A DNA stretch of 64,000 nucleotides from Corynebacterium timonense (GTDB lineage: Bacteria; Actinomycetota; Actinomycetes; Mycobacteriales; Mycobacteriaceae): the NCBI RefSeq assembly GCF_900105305.1, contig NZ_LT629765.1:620001-684000 (forward strand). Direction: 5' to 3'. Within the stretch, counting starts at the first letter, position 1; every line of letters starts with the position of its first letter. The notes beneath the pieces were generated by a model that worked only from the letters and a program-made list of their open reading frames with translations, was not told where the DNA came from and ran no database searches. Below, one piece after another: positions 46,502 through 55,809 of the stretch. The translations under genes and the position numbers were made by a program.

Positions 46502-48328
46502 ATGAAAAAATCCGTCGCCAGCGTCGGCCTTGTGTCCGCACTCGTCGTCTCGCTGTGCGCGTGCACGCCGAAGCCGCGGGACGCGGAGCCTGCCGCGGCG
46601 GATTTTCTCACTGCCCTGACCACGCAGGACTACGAGTCCCTCGCATCGCTTGTCGACGCCCCAGCCCCCGCCACCGACATCATTCGCCGCACGTGGGACG
46701 GCCTGCAGGCCGAGGGGGCGAGCGCCGAGATCGCGGAGGTGCGCCACCACGACAACGTGGCCACCGTGCGCTACCGGCTGGACTGGGACCTTCCGCGGGG
46801 GCGCGACTACGCCTACGACGCCACGATGACGCTCACAAAGACGGGCGAGGAATGGACGGTGCGCTGGCAGCCGTCCATTGTCAACCCTCGCCTGGGGGCG
46901 AGCCAGCACCTCGAGCTGCGGGCGAAGCCTGCGGATAAGGCGAGCGTTGTCTCCTCCGACGGCGTCGAGCTGATGGCGCCGGGTGTGGCCTACCGCGTCC
47001 TTGTGGACCCTGCTCAGGTGCGCGACGCGCAGGGCACAGCCCGCCGGGTGGTGGCCGCTCTCGACCGCGCGCGAGAGGTCGACCAGTCCGTCCCGCGCCG
47101 CGACGCGGAGGATCTGGAGGGGCAGATCCGTGGGGCGTCGGGAAGCTACTCGGTGGCCGTGGTGCCGGCGGCGGCGGTGGATGCCTTCCGCGCCGAGCTG
47201 GGGGAGGTGCCCGGGGTGCGGCTCAACGAGGAGGCGGCGATGGTGACCGCCGACCCGGGGTTCGCTCCCGACATCATGGCGCGCGTCGGGGAGCTGGTGC
47301 GCGACGACCTCGAGGGCGAACCGGGGTGGAGCATCAGTGTGGTCAACGAGAACGGCGCGGCGCTCGAGGAGCTCGAAGGAGAGGCGCCGAAGCCGTCGCC
47401 CGCGATTCGCGTGAGCTTGGATCACGCGGTGCAGCGCGCGGCGGAGCGGGCCCTCGAGCCGCTCGCGGGGCAGCAGGCGATGATTGTGGCGATTCGCCCG
47501 TCGACGGGCGGCGTCCTCGCCGTCGCGCAGACCCCGGCGGCGGACAAGGACGGAAACGTGGCGACGATGGGGCAGTACCCGCCGGGATCGACGTTCAAGA
47601 TCATCACGGCGGCGGCGGGGCTCCAGCTGCAGGGGGTGGGGCCCGAGACCATCGTGCCGTGCCCGGGGACGATGGACATTTACGGCCGCGTGGTCACCAA
47701 TTACGGCGGCTTTAGCCTCGGCAGCGTGCCGCTCGAGCGAGCGTTCGCGGCCTCCTGCAACACCACCTTCGCCGACATGTCGACGCGGCTTGAGCCGGGG
47801 CAGCTGAAAGACGTCGGCAAGCAATTCGGCCTGGGGATCGACCTGAGTATCCCGGGGCTGGAGACGATCACGGGCTCGATCCCCGGGGGAGAGGAGGCGC
47901 TCGACCGCACGGAGGCGGGGTACGGGCAGGGCCACGACCTCGCCAGCCCCTTCGGCATGGCGCTCGTCGCCGCGACCGCCGCACACGGGTCGATGCCCGT
48001 GCCCTACCTGCTTCCGGGCCAGGAGACCGAGGTGAGCGAGTCGGTCTCCGCCCCGGGTCCGGAGGTGATCGAGCAGCTGCAGCGCATGATGGCGGCGGTG
48101 ACCGCGCCCGGCGGCACCGCCCCCGGGATGAGCGCGGGCGGCGACATTCGGGGCAAGACGGGCGAGGCGGAGATCGACGGCGGTTCGCACTCCTGGTTCA
48201 CGGGCTATCGGGTCGACGACGACATCGCCTTTGCCACCCTCATCGTCCTCGGCGGCGGCTCGGACGCGGCGGTGGGCGTGACGGACCGGATGTTGCTCAA
48301 CCTCGATCAGGCGCGCAACCCGGGCTAA
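46502..48328 (+). CDS. Penicillin-binding transpeptidase lipoprotein
   Basis: 608 residues. N-terminal signal with a lipobox-like LCAC (Cys at about 21), then an NTF2-like MecA_N-type domain (AADFLTALTTQDYESLASL), a dimerisation part and a transpeptidase domain. The catalytic motifs are STFK (about 364), SCN in AASCNTTFADM and KTG in GKTGEAEIDGG. It crosslinks peptidoglycan outside the membrane and corresponds in position to Rv2864c near gcpE and map. TACTTT at 46490-46495 suggests a leaderless start. Confidence 0.92.
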   Translation: MKKSVASVGLVSALVVSLCACTPKPRDAEPAAADFLTALTTQDYESLASLVDAPAPATDIIRRTWDGLQAEGASAEIAEVRHHDNVATVRYRLDWDLPRGRDYAYDATMTLTKTGEEWTVRWQPSIVNPRLGASQHLELRAKPADKASVVSSDGVELMAPGVAYRVLVDPAQVRDAQGTARRVVAALDRAREVDQSVPRRDAEDLEGQIRGASGSYSVAVVPAAAVDAFRAELGEVPGVRLNEEAAMVTADPGFAPDIMARVGELVRDDLEGEPGWSISVVNENGAALEELEGEAPKPSPAIRVSLDHAVQRAAERALEPLAGQQAMIVAIRPSTGGVLAVAQTPAADKDGNVATMGQYPPGSTFKIITAAAGLQLQGVGPETIVPCPGTMDIYGRVVTNYGGFSLGSVPLERAFAASCNTTFADMSTRLEPGQLKDVGKQFGLGIDLSIPGLETITGSIPGGEEALDRTEAGYGQGHDLASPFGMALVAATAAHGSMPVPYLLPGQETEVSESVSAPGPEVIEQLQRMMAAVTAPGGTAPGMSAGGDIRGKTGEAEIDGGSHSWFTGYRVDDDIAFATLIVLGGGSDAAVGVTDRMLLNLDQARNPG

Positions 48329-48361
48329 GCGGCCGGGCCCGGCGGGGCTAGCATGTCCTGT

Positions 48362-49264
48362 ATGAGCCACAGAGGATTGCTGGAACCAGGAACACCCACC
48401 CCCATCCGCACCGTGCCGAAGGGCATCGAACGCCCCGAGTACGCCTGGAAGGACGACGTCCAGGAAAACGTCGGCGAGCCTTATGTGCAGTCGGCCGAGA
48501 CGATCGAGCGGATGCGCGCGACCTCGAAGATCGCCGCGAACGCCCTCGCCGTCGCGGGCGCGGCGGTGCGCCCCGGCGTGACCACCGACGAGATCGACCG
48601 GGTCGCGCACGAGTACATGCTCGACCACGGCGCGTACCCGTCGACGCTGGGCTACCGGGGTTACCCGAAGTCGTGCTGCGTGTCGCTCAACGAGATCGTC
48701 TGCCACGGAATCCCGGATACGACGGTGATTCAGGAAGGCGACATTGTCAACATCGACGTCACCGCCTACAAGGACGGCGTCCACGGGGACACCAACGCCA
48801 CCTTCTTCGCCGGTGAGGTTGAGCAGCGCCACCGCGACCTCGTCGAGCGCACCTACAAGGCAACCATGCGGGGGATCAAGGCCGCCAAGCCGGGCCGCGA
48901 GATCAACGTTATCGGCCGCGTCATTGAGGCCTACGCCAAGCGCTTCGGCTACAACGTGGTCACCGACTTCACCGGCCATGGGGTCGGCCCGACCTTCCAC
49001 AACGGCCTCGTTGTGCTGCACTTCGACTCGGACACGTACCGTGACGTCCTCGAGCCCGGCATGACGCTCACCGTCGAGCCGATGATTAACCTTGGCGCCC
49101 TGCCGTACCGCATCTGGGACGACGGCTGGACCGTGCAGAACCTCGACGGCGAGTACACTGCCCAGTTCGAGCACACCATCCTCATCACCGACACCGGCAA
49201 CGAGATCCTCACCATCCCCGACGCCGAGCTCGCCGAGGGCATGCTGATGCGTGGCGACGCCTAA
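48362..49264 (+). CDS. map: Methionine aminopeptidase type I
   Basis: 300 residues from ATG 48362. Metal ligands appear as [19 protein letters not shown] (two Asp), [12 protein letters not shown] (His), LTVEPMI (Glu) and QFEHTILIT (Glu). The N-terminal extension [17 protein letters not shown] is typical of the actinobacterial longer form. It removes initiator Met from new proteins. TAGCAT at 48349-48354 precedes the ATG by seven bases. Confidence 0.96.
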   Translation: MSHRGLLEPGTPTPIRTVPKGIERPEYAWKDDVQENVGEPYVQSAETIERMRATSKIAANALAVAGAAVRPGVTTDEIDRVAHEYMLDHGAYPSTLGYRGYPKSCCVSLNEIVCHGIPDTTVIQEGDIVNIDVTAYKDGVHGDTNATFFAGEVEQRHRDLVERTYKATMRGIKAAKPGREINVIGRVIEAYAKRFGYNVVTDFTGHGVGPTFHNGLVVLHFDSDTYRDVLEPGMTLTVEPMINLGALPYRIWDDGWTVQNLDGEYTAQFEHTILITDTGNEILTIPDAELAEGMLMRGDA

Positions 49265-49305
49265 AAAACGCCCCCGGCTCCGTCCGATGCACGGGGTCGG
49301 GGGCG
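49263..49305. terminator. Bidirectional terminator between map and the secreted-protein gene
   Basis: A 15-bp nearly perfect stem (CGCCCCCG..CTCCGT with ACGGGG.CGGGGGCG) at 49269-49305, preceded by AAAAAA at 49263-49268 that serves as the T-run for the minus-strand gene. Confidence 0.82.
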
Positions 49306-49318
49306 CGGGTCTGGGGGC

Positions 49319-49765
49319 TTAGAAGTTCAGGAGCCCGTTGACGTTGGCCCAGTTCAGGCCCGCGATGGTCAGGCCGACGACCGAGCCGATGAGGGCGACG
49401 ACCGTGTAATCGATCCAGTAGCGCGCCCACTGCGGGACGTTCGCGTGGTGGGTCTGCTTACCGAAGGCGTCGACGCCGTAGAAGAGCTTGTCCGTGTCGT
49501 TGAAGAACTGCGACAGGCCCTGGCCGCTGGACAGGCCCTTGAAGCCGTCCTCGACCACGGAGCTGAACGGCTTGTCCTTGGTGCCGTCGGCCTTCTCGAT
49601 CTCGCCGACGAAGATGGCGGGGCGGTCGTTGATAGCCTGGCCAGGCGTGGTCTTCTCGTTCGCCTCGGTCTGGGTGGGGGTCTCTGCCGAGGCGGTGGCC
49701 ACGCCGCCGAGGGCGACGGTCAGGGCGGTGGCGCCGGCGGCTGCTGCGGTGCGGACGTTACGCAT
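49319..49765 (-). CDS. Small secreted, C-terminally anchored protein (pair member 1)
   Basis: 148 residues. Signal peptide (NVRTAAAAGATALTVALGG, cleavage near ATASA), a polar middle of about 85 residues and a C-terminal hydrophobic helix (YTVVALIGSVVGLTIAGLNW). Similar in plan and in parts (WA..... then a helix with SVVGL) to the next gene, so probably a paralogue. Equivalent secreted-protein genes sit between map and mtr in C. glutamicum. The role is unknown; an envelope protein. Confidence 0.78.
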   Translation of the reverse strand: MRNVRTAAAAGATALTVALGGVATASAETPTQTEANEKTTPGQAINDRPAIFVGEIEKADGTKDKPFSSVVEDGFKGLSSGQGLSQFFNDTDKLFYGVDAFGKQTHHANVPQWARYWIDYTVVALIGSVVGLTIAGLNWANVNGLLNF

Positions 49766-49814
49766 GGGTTCCTACTTTCGGGAAAAGACTGGAGTGGGGG
49801 GACGGGAGGGTCGG

Positions 49815-50147
49815 CTACCGCGAGAACGGGCCGTGGACGACGAAGTTGTACACCGGGGCGGCGAGGAGGCCCACAACGGAGGTGATGCTGGCAAGAATCG
49901 TGGTCGCGTACAGCAGCTGGGCCCACACGGGCTGCGAGGACAGGTCTGTCGAGGAGCCGAAGATCGCACGGCCGTCGGCGCCGGTCGGATTGCCGTCGTC
50001 GTCGTAGGCGCCGAGGGCGGCGCCGATCTGGGAGGACAGGGACGGGGAGGCGTCCTGGTCCGCCTCCGCGGAGGCGGCGGGGGCGGACCCGAGTGCCAGA
50101 GCGGTTGCGGTGGCGCCAGCGAGCACAGCCTGACGGAAAGTGCGCAT
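49815..50147 (-). CDS. Small secreted, C-terminally anchored protein (pair member 2)
   Basis: 110 residues. Signal peptide (RQAVLAGATATALALGSAPAA then SAEA), a short polar region with a DDDGNPTGADGRAIFGSS stretch, and a C-terminal hydrophobic helix (YATTILASITSVVGLLAAPV). Shares the plan, and the WAQLLY/WARYWI plus SVVGL pattern, with pair member 1, 49 bases away. An AAGGAT site precedes the ATG. Function unknown. The 220 bases upstream to mtr show no gene. Confidence 0.76.
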   Translation of the reverse strand: MRTFRQAVLAGATATALALGSAPAASAEADQDASPSLSSQIGAALGAYDDDGNPTGADGRAIFGSSTDLSSQPVWAQLLYATTILASITSVVGLLAAPVYNFVVHGPFSR

Positions 50148-50367
50148 GAGTGCGATCCTTACTGTTGAATTCTGAAAACAAGGACCGGGAAGGAATCCGG
50201 GTAGTAGCAGGGCACCTACCGTGCAACGGGCAGCGTTGCCGCCACGTTTTTTTTGGTCTGTGAGGCCCCACTAGCTGCCGTTACTATAGCGCAGCCATAT
50301 AAATCCTGCCACGCACCCTGAATGATAATAGGGATAACCTGTGCTGCAGCTTTCCGTGGGTATCGTT

Positions 50368-51783
50368 TTACCTTCCCGGCACCTCAACGAAATCGAGGTC
50401 GAGGCCGAGGATCGCGTTCTCGGTCACCTCCGCGAGTGCCGGGTGGATCCAGTACTGCTTGCGGGGAAACTCGCGCAGGTCCAGGTCGTAGGCGAGGACG
50501 GTGATCATCTGCTGGATCAGCGTGGAGGCCTGCGGGCCCATGTAGTGCGCGCCGAGGAGGCGGCCGGTGCTTCGGTCGGCGACGAGCTTGACAATGCCAG
50601 TCGTGTCCTCGAGCGCCCACCCGTAGGCCACGTCGCCGTAGCGCTGCACCGCGACAGTGACGTCGTGGCCGGCGTCGCGCGCCTCGGCCTCGGTCAGGCC
50701 CACGGTGGCGATCTGCGGGTGGGTAAACACCGCGTAAGGCACGTTCTCGTGCGGCATGGGCACCATGGAGTCCGGGTGGAGGATGTTGTGGCGCACGGTC
50801 CGGGTTTCCGCGTTGGCCACGTGCTTGAGCTGGTAGGGGGAGGAGACGTCGCCCAATGCCCAGACGCCCTGGGCGGTGGTCCGGCCGTAGTCGTCGACGC
50901 GGATGCGGCCGTCGTCACGCATCTCGATGCCCGCCGCCTGAAGGTTGAGCTGGTCGCCGTTGGGGCGGCGGCCCATGGCCACGAGGAGAGCCTCGGAGGT
51001 GACCTGGGTGCCGTCGTCGAGCGTGAGCGTGACGGAATCCTCGGTGTGCGTCGCGGAGGCGACCGTGCGGCCAAGGTGCAGCTCGTAGGTGGAGGCGGCG
51101 ATGTCGTTGAGGTGCTCGGAAAGGTCGCGGTCCAGGTGGCGCAGCAGCGGGGAGCGGTTGACAAGGCGCACCGTCGTGCCGAGGGACTGGAAGATGTGCG
51201 CGAACTCCATGGCGATGAACCCACCGCCGACGATGGTGAGGGATTCGGGCTGGCGGTCGAGGCGCATGATGTCGTCGCTGGTGTGGAAGGGCACGGCGCG
51301 CGCCCAGTCGGGCACGACGGCGCGGGAGCCGGCGGCAATGATGATGGTCTCGCCGGTGATGGTTTTCTCCACGCCGCCCTGCGCCGTGGCCAGGGTTTTC
51401 GGGCCGACGAAGGTGGCGTGGCCGTCGTAGACCGTCACGTTGGGGGAGCCGTCGCCGCGGCGGAACTCCTCGCCGCCCTGGGCGATGAGATCGATGCGCC
51501 TGTCAAAGACGCGTGTGACGATGCCCGGCCAGTCGGCCCCTGTGTACTCGACGTCGAGGTTGAGGCGGCTGGCGTGCTGGGCCTCGAAGGCGAGGTCGGC
51601 CGCCTTGACGTACATCTTGGTCGGGATGCAGCCAACGTTCATGCAGGTGCCACCGAAGCGGTTTTCCTCGATGATCGCGATGGATGCGTCGTCGAAGTCC
51701 GGGGTGGGGATGGAGTTGCCGGAGCCGGCGCCGAGGATGATGAGGTCGTAGTGGGCGTCGGCGCGTGCGGTCGAGTCAGTCAT
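50368..51783 (-). CDS. mtr: Mycothione reductase
   Basis: 471 residues from the ATG at 51783 with AAGGAGGA upstream. A flavoprotein disulfide reductase: FAD motif LIILGAGSGNS, redox pair GGTCMNVGCIPTK, NADPH motif IVGGGFIAMEFAH, FAD motif VWALGDVSSPYQLKHVAN, and the dimer-interface His-Glu in the WIHPALAEVTEN end. It keeps mycothiol, the actinobacterial thiol buffer, reduced. The position beside mqo matches C. glutamicum. Confidence 0.93.
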   Translation of the reverse strand: MTDSTARADAHYDLIILGAGSGNSIPTPDFDDASIAIIEENRFGGTCMNVGCIPTKMYVKAADLAFEAQHASRLNLDVEYTGADWPGIVTRVFDRRIDLIAQGGEEFRRGDGSPNVTVYDGHATFVGPKTLATAQGGVEKTITGETIIIAAGSRAVVPDWARAVPFHTSDDIMRLDRQPESLTIVGGGFIAMEFAHIFQSLGTTVRLVNRSPLLRHLDRDLSEHLNDIAASTYELHLGRTVASATHTEDSVTLTLDDGTQVTSEALLVAMGRRPNGDQLNLQAAGIEMRDDGRIRVDDYGRTTAQGVWALGDVSSPYQLKHVANAETRTVRHNILHPDSMVPMPHENVPYAVFTHPQIATVGLTEAEARDAGHDVTVAVQRYGDVAYGWALEDTTGIVKLVADRSTGRLLGAHYMGPQASTLIQQMITVLAYDLDLREFPRKQYWIHPALAEVTENAILGLDLDFVEVPGR

Positions 51784-51820
51784 GAAAGTCCTGTCCTCCT
51801 TAGATAAAGCGTGGGGGGGA

Positions 51821-52834
51821 TTAGTCCTGTGCGGGCAGCTCGCCGAGCCAGGAGTCAACGGCCGCGAAGGCGGCCTCGCGGGCGTGGGGTTCGCTGAGGA
51901 AGACGTCGTGAAGCGCGCCGTCGATGGGCACCACCGTGGCGTCGTCCGAGAGCGTGGGCGCCCACCGCTTGATCTGCTCGACGTCGAGGACCGTGTCTGC
52001 GGTGTCCGCGGCGGCCGAGTAGGGCTTGCCCAGGTAGGAGTGGGAGGAGCACACCGTCAGCGTGGGCACGCCGGTGTCGACCTCGCCCTTGTGCACGTGG
52101 CGCTGGCCCTGCATGACGGCACGCACCCAGCCGAGACGGGCCAGGTGGCCGGTGACGGGCTTTTTGTCAGTGTCGAAGTGCCACTGGCCGTGTTCGGTCG
52201 CCGAGACGGATTGCCCGTACGTCCCCGTGCCCGCCTTGGGCAGCCGAAGGGTGGGAACGTGCTTGCCCAGAAACAGGACGGGTGCGCGCAAGATCTTCAC
52301 CAGAACCGGCGGGAACTGAAGGTCCAGCCACGGGCTATTGAGGATGAGCCCCTGGAGCGCGGAGTGCGCCTCGGGGTCGTTGCGGCGCAGCGCGTCCATC
52401 CACAGCGGCACGATCAGCCCTCCCGTCGAGTGGGCGAGAGGAACCACGCTGCCGTGCTTGCCGGCGATCAGGCTGAGCGCGGTGGTGAGTTCGGGAAAGT
52501 ACTCCGCGAGGTCGGTGGTGTAGTGCCAGTACTCGCCCGCGTGGCGCGAGCGGCCGCAACGGCGCAGGTCGATGGCGTAGAAGGCGTACCCGGCGGCCTG
52601 GTAATGCTGGGCCACGTGCTTCTGGAAGAAGTAATCCGACATGCCGTGGACCCAGAGGATCGCCGGTTGCTCCGTCGCCTCGTCCGGGAGCGCGCGCACG
52701 AGGGTGGCCCGCTCGGTGCCCGCCTCGGGGTCGTCGACAGGCAGCTCAGCGGACTCGAAGCCCTCGCCGAGGATGTCGTCGTGCCACGGGAGGTTCTCAA
52801 GAGTTAAGGACGCGGGCGTAGCATTATCTCTCAT
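51821..52834 (-). CDS. Alpha/beta hydrolase, monoacylglycerol lipase-like
   Basis: 337 residues from the ATG at 52834; TACCAT on the minus strand (52847-52842) lies seven bases before it, suggesting a leaderless mRNA. A lysophospholipase-type fold: ILWVHGMSDYFFQKH, DLRRCGRSRHAGEY, nucleophile in PLAHSTGGLIVPLW, and the C-terminal His in DGALHDVFLSEPHARE. Likely a cytoplasmic esterase acting on lipid monoesters. Placed between mtr and mqo as in relatives. Confidence 0.87.
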   Translation of the reverse strand: MRDNATPASLTLENLPWHDDILGEGFESAELPVDDPEAGTERATLVRALPDEATEQPAILWVHGMSDYFFQKHVAQHYQAAGYAFYAIDLRRCGRSRHAGEYWHYTTDLAEYFPELTTALSLIAGKHGSVVPLAHSTGGLIVPLWMDALRRNDPEAHSALQGLILNSPWLDLQFPPVLVKILRAPVLFLGKHVPTLRLPKAGTGTYGQSVSATEHGQWHFDTDKKPVTGHLARLGWVRAVMQGQRHVHKGEVDTGVPTLTVCSSHSYLGKPYSAAADTADTVLDVEQIKRWAPTLSDDATVVPIDGALHDVFLSEPHAREAAFAAVDSWLGELPAQD

Positions 52835-53059
52835 GCCGTCGATGGTAGGGCATGTTTGCGTATCGACGCCCACCTAGCGGTCTGTTGCTAGCCGCCTGAC
52901 CGAGGGGCGTAGAGTGTAATGGCAAGTCGATGTGAGTGAGCGCACTAGTGGCGCCTGCCACACGGCGGGGACGCTCACGAACCGGTCGGCCCCACGAAAC
53001 TGAGCACAGAGACCGCACTGACACGAATAAGCCACGAATAAGCGAAAAGGGTTGAACGG

Positions 53060-54589
53060 ATGTCTGAAGAACAAGGCAAGAACTTGAACGGCGAGGTTGA
53101 TGTCCTGCTTATCGGTGCAGGCATCATGAGCGCGACTCTCAGCGCGATGCTCCGGGAGCTGGAACCGGACTGGTCCCAGGCCATCTTCGAGCGCCTCGAC
53201 AGTGCCGCCGAGGAGTCCAGCTACCCCCTGAACAACGCGGGCACCGGCCACTCCGCACTGTGCGAGCTGAATTACACGCCGGAGAAGAACGGCCGCGTTG
53301 ACGTCTCCAAGGCGATGGCGATCAACGAAAAGTTCCAACTCGCCCGCCAGTTCTGGTCCCACCAGGTGGAAAGCGGCCTGCTGACGGACCCCCAGGACTT
53401 CATCAACCCCGTCCCCCACGTCTCCTTCGGGCAGGGCGACGACCAGATCGATTACCTGCGCCGCCGCTACGAGAAGCTCTCGGCGAACCACATGTTCCCG
53501 AACATGAAGTTCACCTCGGACCAGGACGAATTCGCCGAGAAGCTGCCGCTCATGGCCCGGGGCCGCGACTTCGACTCGGAGCCCGTCGCCATCTCCTGGA
53601 TCGACGAGGGCACCGACATTAACTACGGCGCGCTGACGAAGAAGTTCATCGACACGGCCGAAGAAAAGGGCACCATCGTGCGCTACGGCCACGAGGTGGT
53701 CAACATCAAGCGCGACGGCACCAAGTGGAAGGTGACCGTGCGCAACGTCCACACCGGCGACAAGCAGGTTGTCCACGCCTCCTTCGTGTTCGTCGGCGCC
53801 GGCGGCTACGCGCTCGACCTGCTGCGCAAGGCGCGCGTGCCCGAGGTGCGCGGCTACGCCGGCTTCCCCATCTCCGGCCTGTGGCTGCGCACTACCAACC
53901 AGGAGCTGGTGGAGCAGCACCAGGCGAAGGTCTACGGCAAGGCCAAGGTGGGCGCGCCGCCGATGTCCGTGCCGCACTTGGACCTGCGCGTCATCGACGG
54001 TGAGCAGTCACTTCTGTTCGGCCCCTACGGCGGCTGGAGCCCGAAGTTCCTCAAGAAGGGCTCCTACCTTGACCTGTTCACCTCGATCCGCCCGGACAAC
54101 ATCCCCTCCTACCTCGGCGTGGCCGCCACCAACCTCGACTTGGTGAAGTACCTCGTCTCCGAGGTGTTCAAGGACTTCGACGGCCGCCTCGACGCGCTGC
54201 GCGAGTACTACCCTGAGGTCAACGGCAAGGACTGGGACACCGTCGTGGCGGGCCAGCGCGTCCAGGTGATCAAGCCGGCTGCCGTGCCTACCTTCGGCAC
54301 CCTCGAGTTCGGCACCGCCCTGGTCAACGACCAAGACGGCACCATCGCCGGCATCCTCGGCGCCTCCCCGGGCGCCTCGATCACCCCGGCCGCGATGCTC
54401 GAGCTGCTCGAGCGCTGCTTCGGCGAGCACATGATTGAGTGGTCCGACAAGCTCCACGAGATGTTCCCCACGTACGGTGTCTCCCTCAAGCGCGACGCCG
54501 ACGCCTTCCAGAAGCAGTGGGAGTGGACCCAGAAGACCCTCGGCCTTGAGGAGGCCTCCGAAGGTTCCGAGGCCAGCCAGGACGTTTAG
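53060..54589 (+). CDS. mqo: Malate:quinone oxidoreductase
   Basis: 509 residues. FAD motif VDVLLIGAGIMSATLSAML at the start, ERLDSAAEESSYPLNNAGTGHSAL, and the C-terminal FAD segment GASPGASITPAAMLELLERCF identify Mqo. This peripheral membrane enzyme oxidises malate and reduces menaquinone in the TCA cycle. AAAAGGG precedes the ATG. The 225-base upstream region carries TAGAGT/TGTAAT promoter-like sequences near 52911-52920. The stop overlaps the convergent selO stop. Confidence 0.95.
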   Translation: MSEEQGKNLNGEVDVLLIGAGIMSATLSAMLRELEPDWSQAIFERLDSAAEESSYPLNNAGTGHSALCELNYTPEKNGRVDVSKAMAINEKFQLARQFWSHQVESGLLTDPQDFINPVPHVSFGQGDDQIDYLRRRYEKLSANHMFPNMKFTSDQDEFAEKLPLMARGRDFDSEPVAISWIDEGTDINYGALTKKFIDTAEEKGTIVRYGHEVVNIKRDGTKWKVTVRNVHTGDKQVVHASFVFVGAGGYALDLLRKARVPEVRGYAGFPISGLWLRTTNQELVEQHQAKVYGKAKVGAPPMSVPHLDLRVIDGEQSLLFGPYGGWSPKFLKKGSYLDLFTSIRPDNIPSYLGVAATNLDLVKYLVSEVFKDFDGRLDALREYYPEVNGKDWDTVVAGQRVQVIKPAAVPTFGTLEFGTALVNDQDGTIAGILGASPGASITPAAMLELLERCFGEHMIEWSDKLHEMFPTYGVSLKRDADAFQKQWEWTQKTLGLEEASEGSEASQDV

Positions 54590-55785
54590 GTGCCGCAGTA
54601 GGTGGCGAAGGGCTCTTCGTCACCTTCCGGCCGGGCCATCCATTCCGGCCCAGCCTGCGGGTTGAACGGGTCGGTCACCGCCGTGAGGAGTTCGGTGTAC
54701 GGCCCGTAGTCGCCGTCACGCTCGACCGCCGTGAGGGCGCTGTCGAGCATCCGGTTGCGGGGGATGAAGATGGGCCCGCCGCTTTCCCGGTTGAACGTTG
54801 TGATGTCGGCGGCCTCGCCAATGCCCTCCGCACCGGCGAAGTGGCGCTCCCAATAGTGGTCCCAGCGCTGTTGAATCGTGCCCAGCACCGCCTCCGCCTC
54901 GCTGCGCTCCATGACCCCGAGCAGCGCCTCGGCGAGGCGCGCCAGGTTCCAGGCGATGATGTTCGGCTGGTTGCCGAACGCATAGCGCCCGCCGGTGTCC
55001 ACGGAGGAAAAGGACGCCGACCCTGTGAATCGCTCGGTGAAGGCGCACGGGCCGTAGTCGATGGTCTCGCCCGACAGGGCGGTGTTGTCGGTGTTCATCA
55101 CCCCGTGGACGAAGCCGATGCGCATCCATCGCACCACCAGCTCCAGCTGCCGGTCGAGCACGTCGCGCAGTAACTGCGCCGGGGAATCGGCGCCCGCCGC
55201 GCCGACCACTTTGTTCACTAGCTCGGTCGACTGTGTGGCGGCGAATTGCACCGTGCCCACTCGCAGGTGCGAGCGCGCCACCCGCGCCACGATGCCGCCG
55301 GGTACTGCGCCTTGGCGCCGGAGCACCGTCGCCCCCGTGTCGAGGACCGCCAGCGAACGCGTCGTCGGCACCCCAATGGCGTGCATGAACTCGCTGACGA
55401 GATACTCGCGCAGCATCGGGCCGATCGCCCCCATCCCGTCCGACCCGGGCCGCGAGAACGGGGTCGGGCCCGAGCCTTTCAGCTGGATCTCCCGGCCGGC
55501 GATGTCGCCGAGGAGCAGGGCTCGGCCGTCGCCAAGCAGGGGCACGAACTGGCCGAACTGGTGCCCGGCGTACGCAATGGCGTGGCCGCCCCCGGCGCCG
55601 GTGAGCCACGCCGTGCCGTCCGGCGTGCGCAGCCAGTCGGGGTCGAGGCCGAGCTCGCGCGCGAGCGGCTCGTTGAGCACGACGAGGCGCGGGTTGGGGA
55701 AGTCCGCGCCGCGCGCCTCGCGGACGAGCTCGGGAAGCGCCTCGGCGAAGGCGTGGCTGAGTGTGGGCCGTGCGGAGGTGTTCAT
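54586..55785 (-). CDS. selO: SelO family pseudokinase protein AMPylase
   Basis: 399 residues. SelO motifs: YAGHQFGQFVPLLGDGRALLLG, EIQLKGSGPTPFSR, GPMLREYLVSEFMHA, FVHGVMNTDNTA (metal-binding) and IDYGPCAF. SelO transfers AMP to protein hydroxyls and contributes to redox stress responses. Length is below E. coli SelO; it ends YCGT, keeping a C-terminal Cys that could pair with the Cys in YGPCAF. Its minus-strand -10 overlaps that of cobA. Confidence 0.9.
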   Translation of the reverse strand: MNTSARPTLSHAFAEALPELVREARGADFPNPRLVVLNEPLARELGLDPDWLRTPDGTAWLTGAGGGHAIAYAGHQFGQFVPLLGDGRALLLGDIAGREIQLKGSGPTPFSRPGSDGMGAIGPMLREYLVSEFMHAIGVPTTRSLAVLDTGATVLRRQGAVPGGIVARVARSHLRVGTVQFAATQSTELVNKVVGAAGADSPAQLLRDVLDRQLELVVRWMRIGFVHGVMNTDNTALSGETIDYGPCAFTERFTGSASFSSVDTGGRYAFGNQPNIIAWNLARLAEALLGVMERSEAEAVLGTIQQRWDHYWERHFAGAEGIGEAADITTFNRESGGPIFIPRNRMLDSALTAVERDGDYGPYTELLTAVTDPFNPQAGPEWMARPEGDEEPFATYCGT

Positions 55786-55791
55786 GCTGCC

Positions 55792-55801
55792 ACCCTAGAC
55801 T
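55792..55801. promoter_or_regulatory. Overlapping divergent -10 elements of selO and cobA
   Basis: TAGGGT on the minus strand (55797-55792) lies six bases before the selO ATG, and TAGACT on the plus strand (55796-55801) lies eight bases before the cobA ATG. They share two bases, so the two polymerases cannot bind at once. Confidence 0.6.
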
Positions 55802-55809
55802 TGATTCCT

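Noticed and set aside
50341..51807. 488-codon plus-strand frame opposite mtr
   Set aside because: Mtr has all catalytic motifs on the minus strand; the plus translation is Val/Gly/His-rich without motifs.
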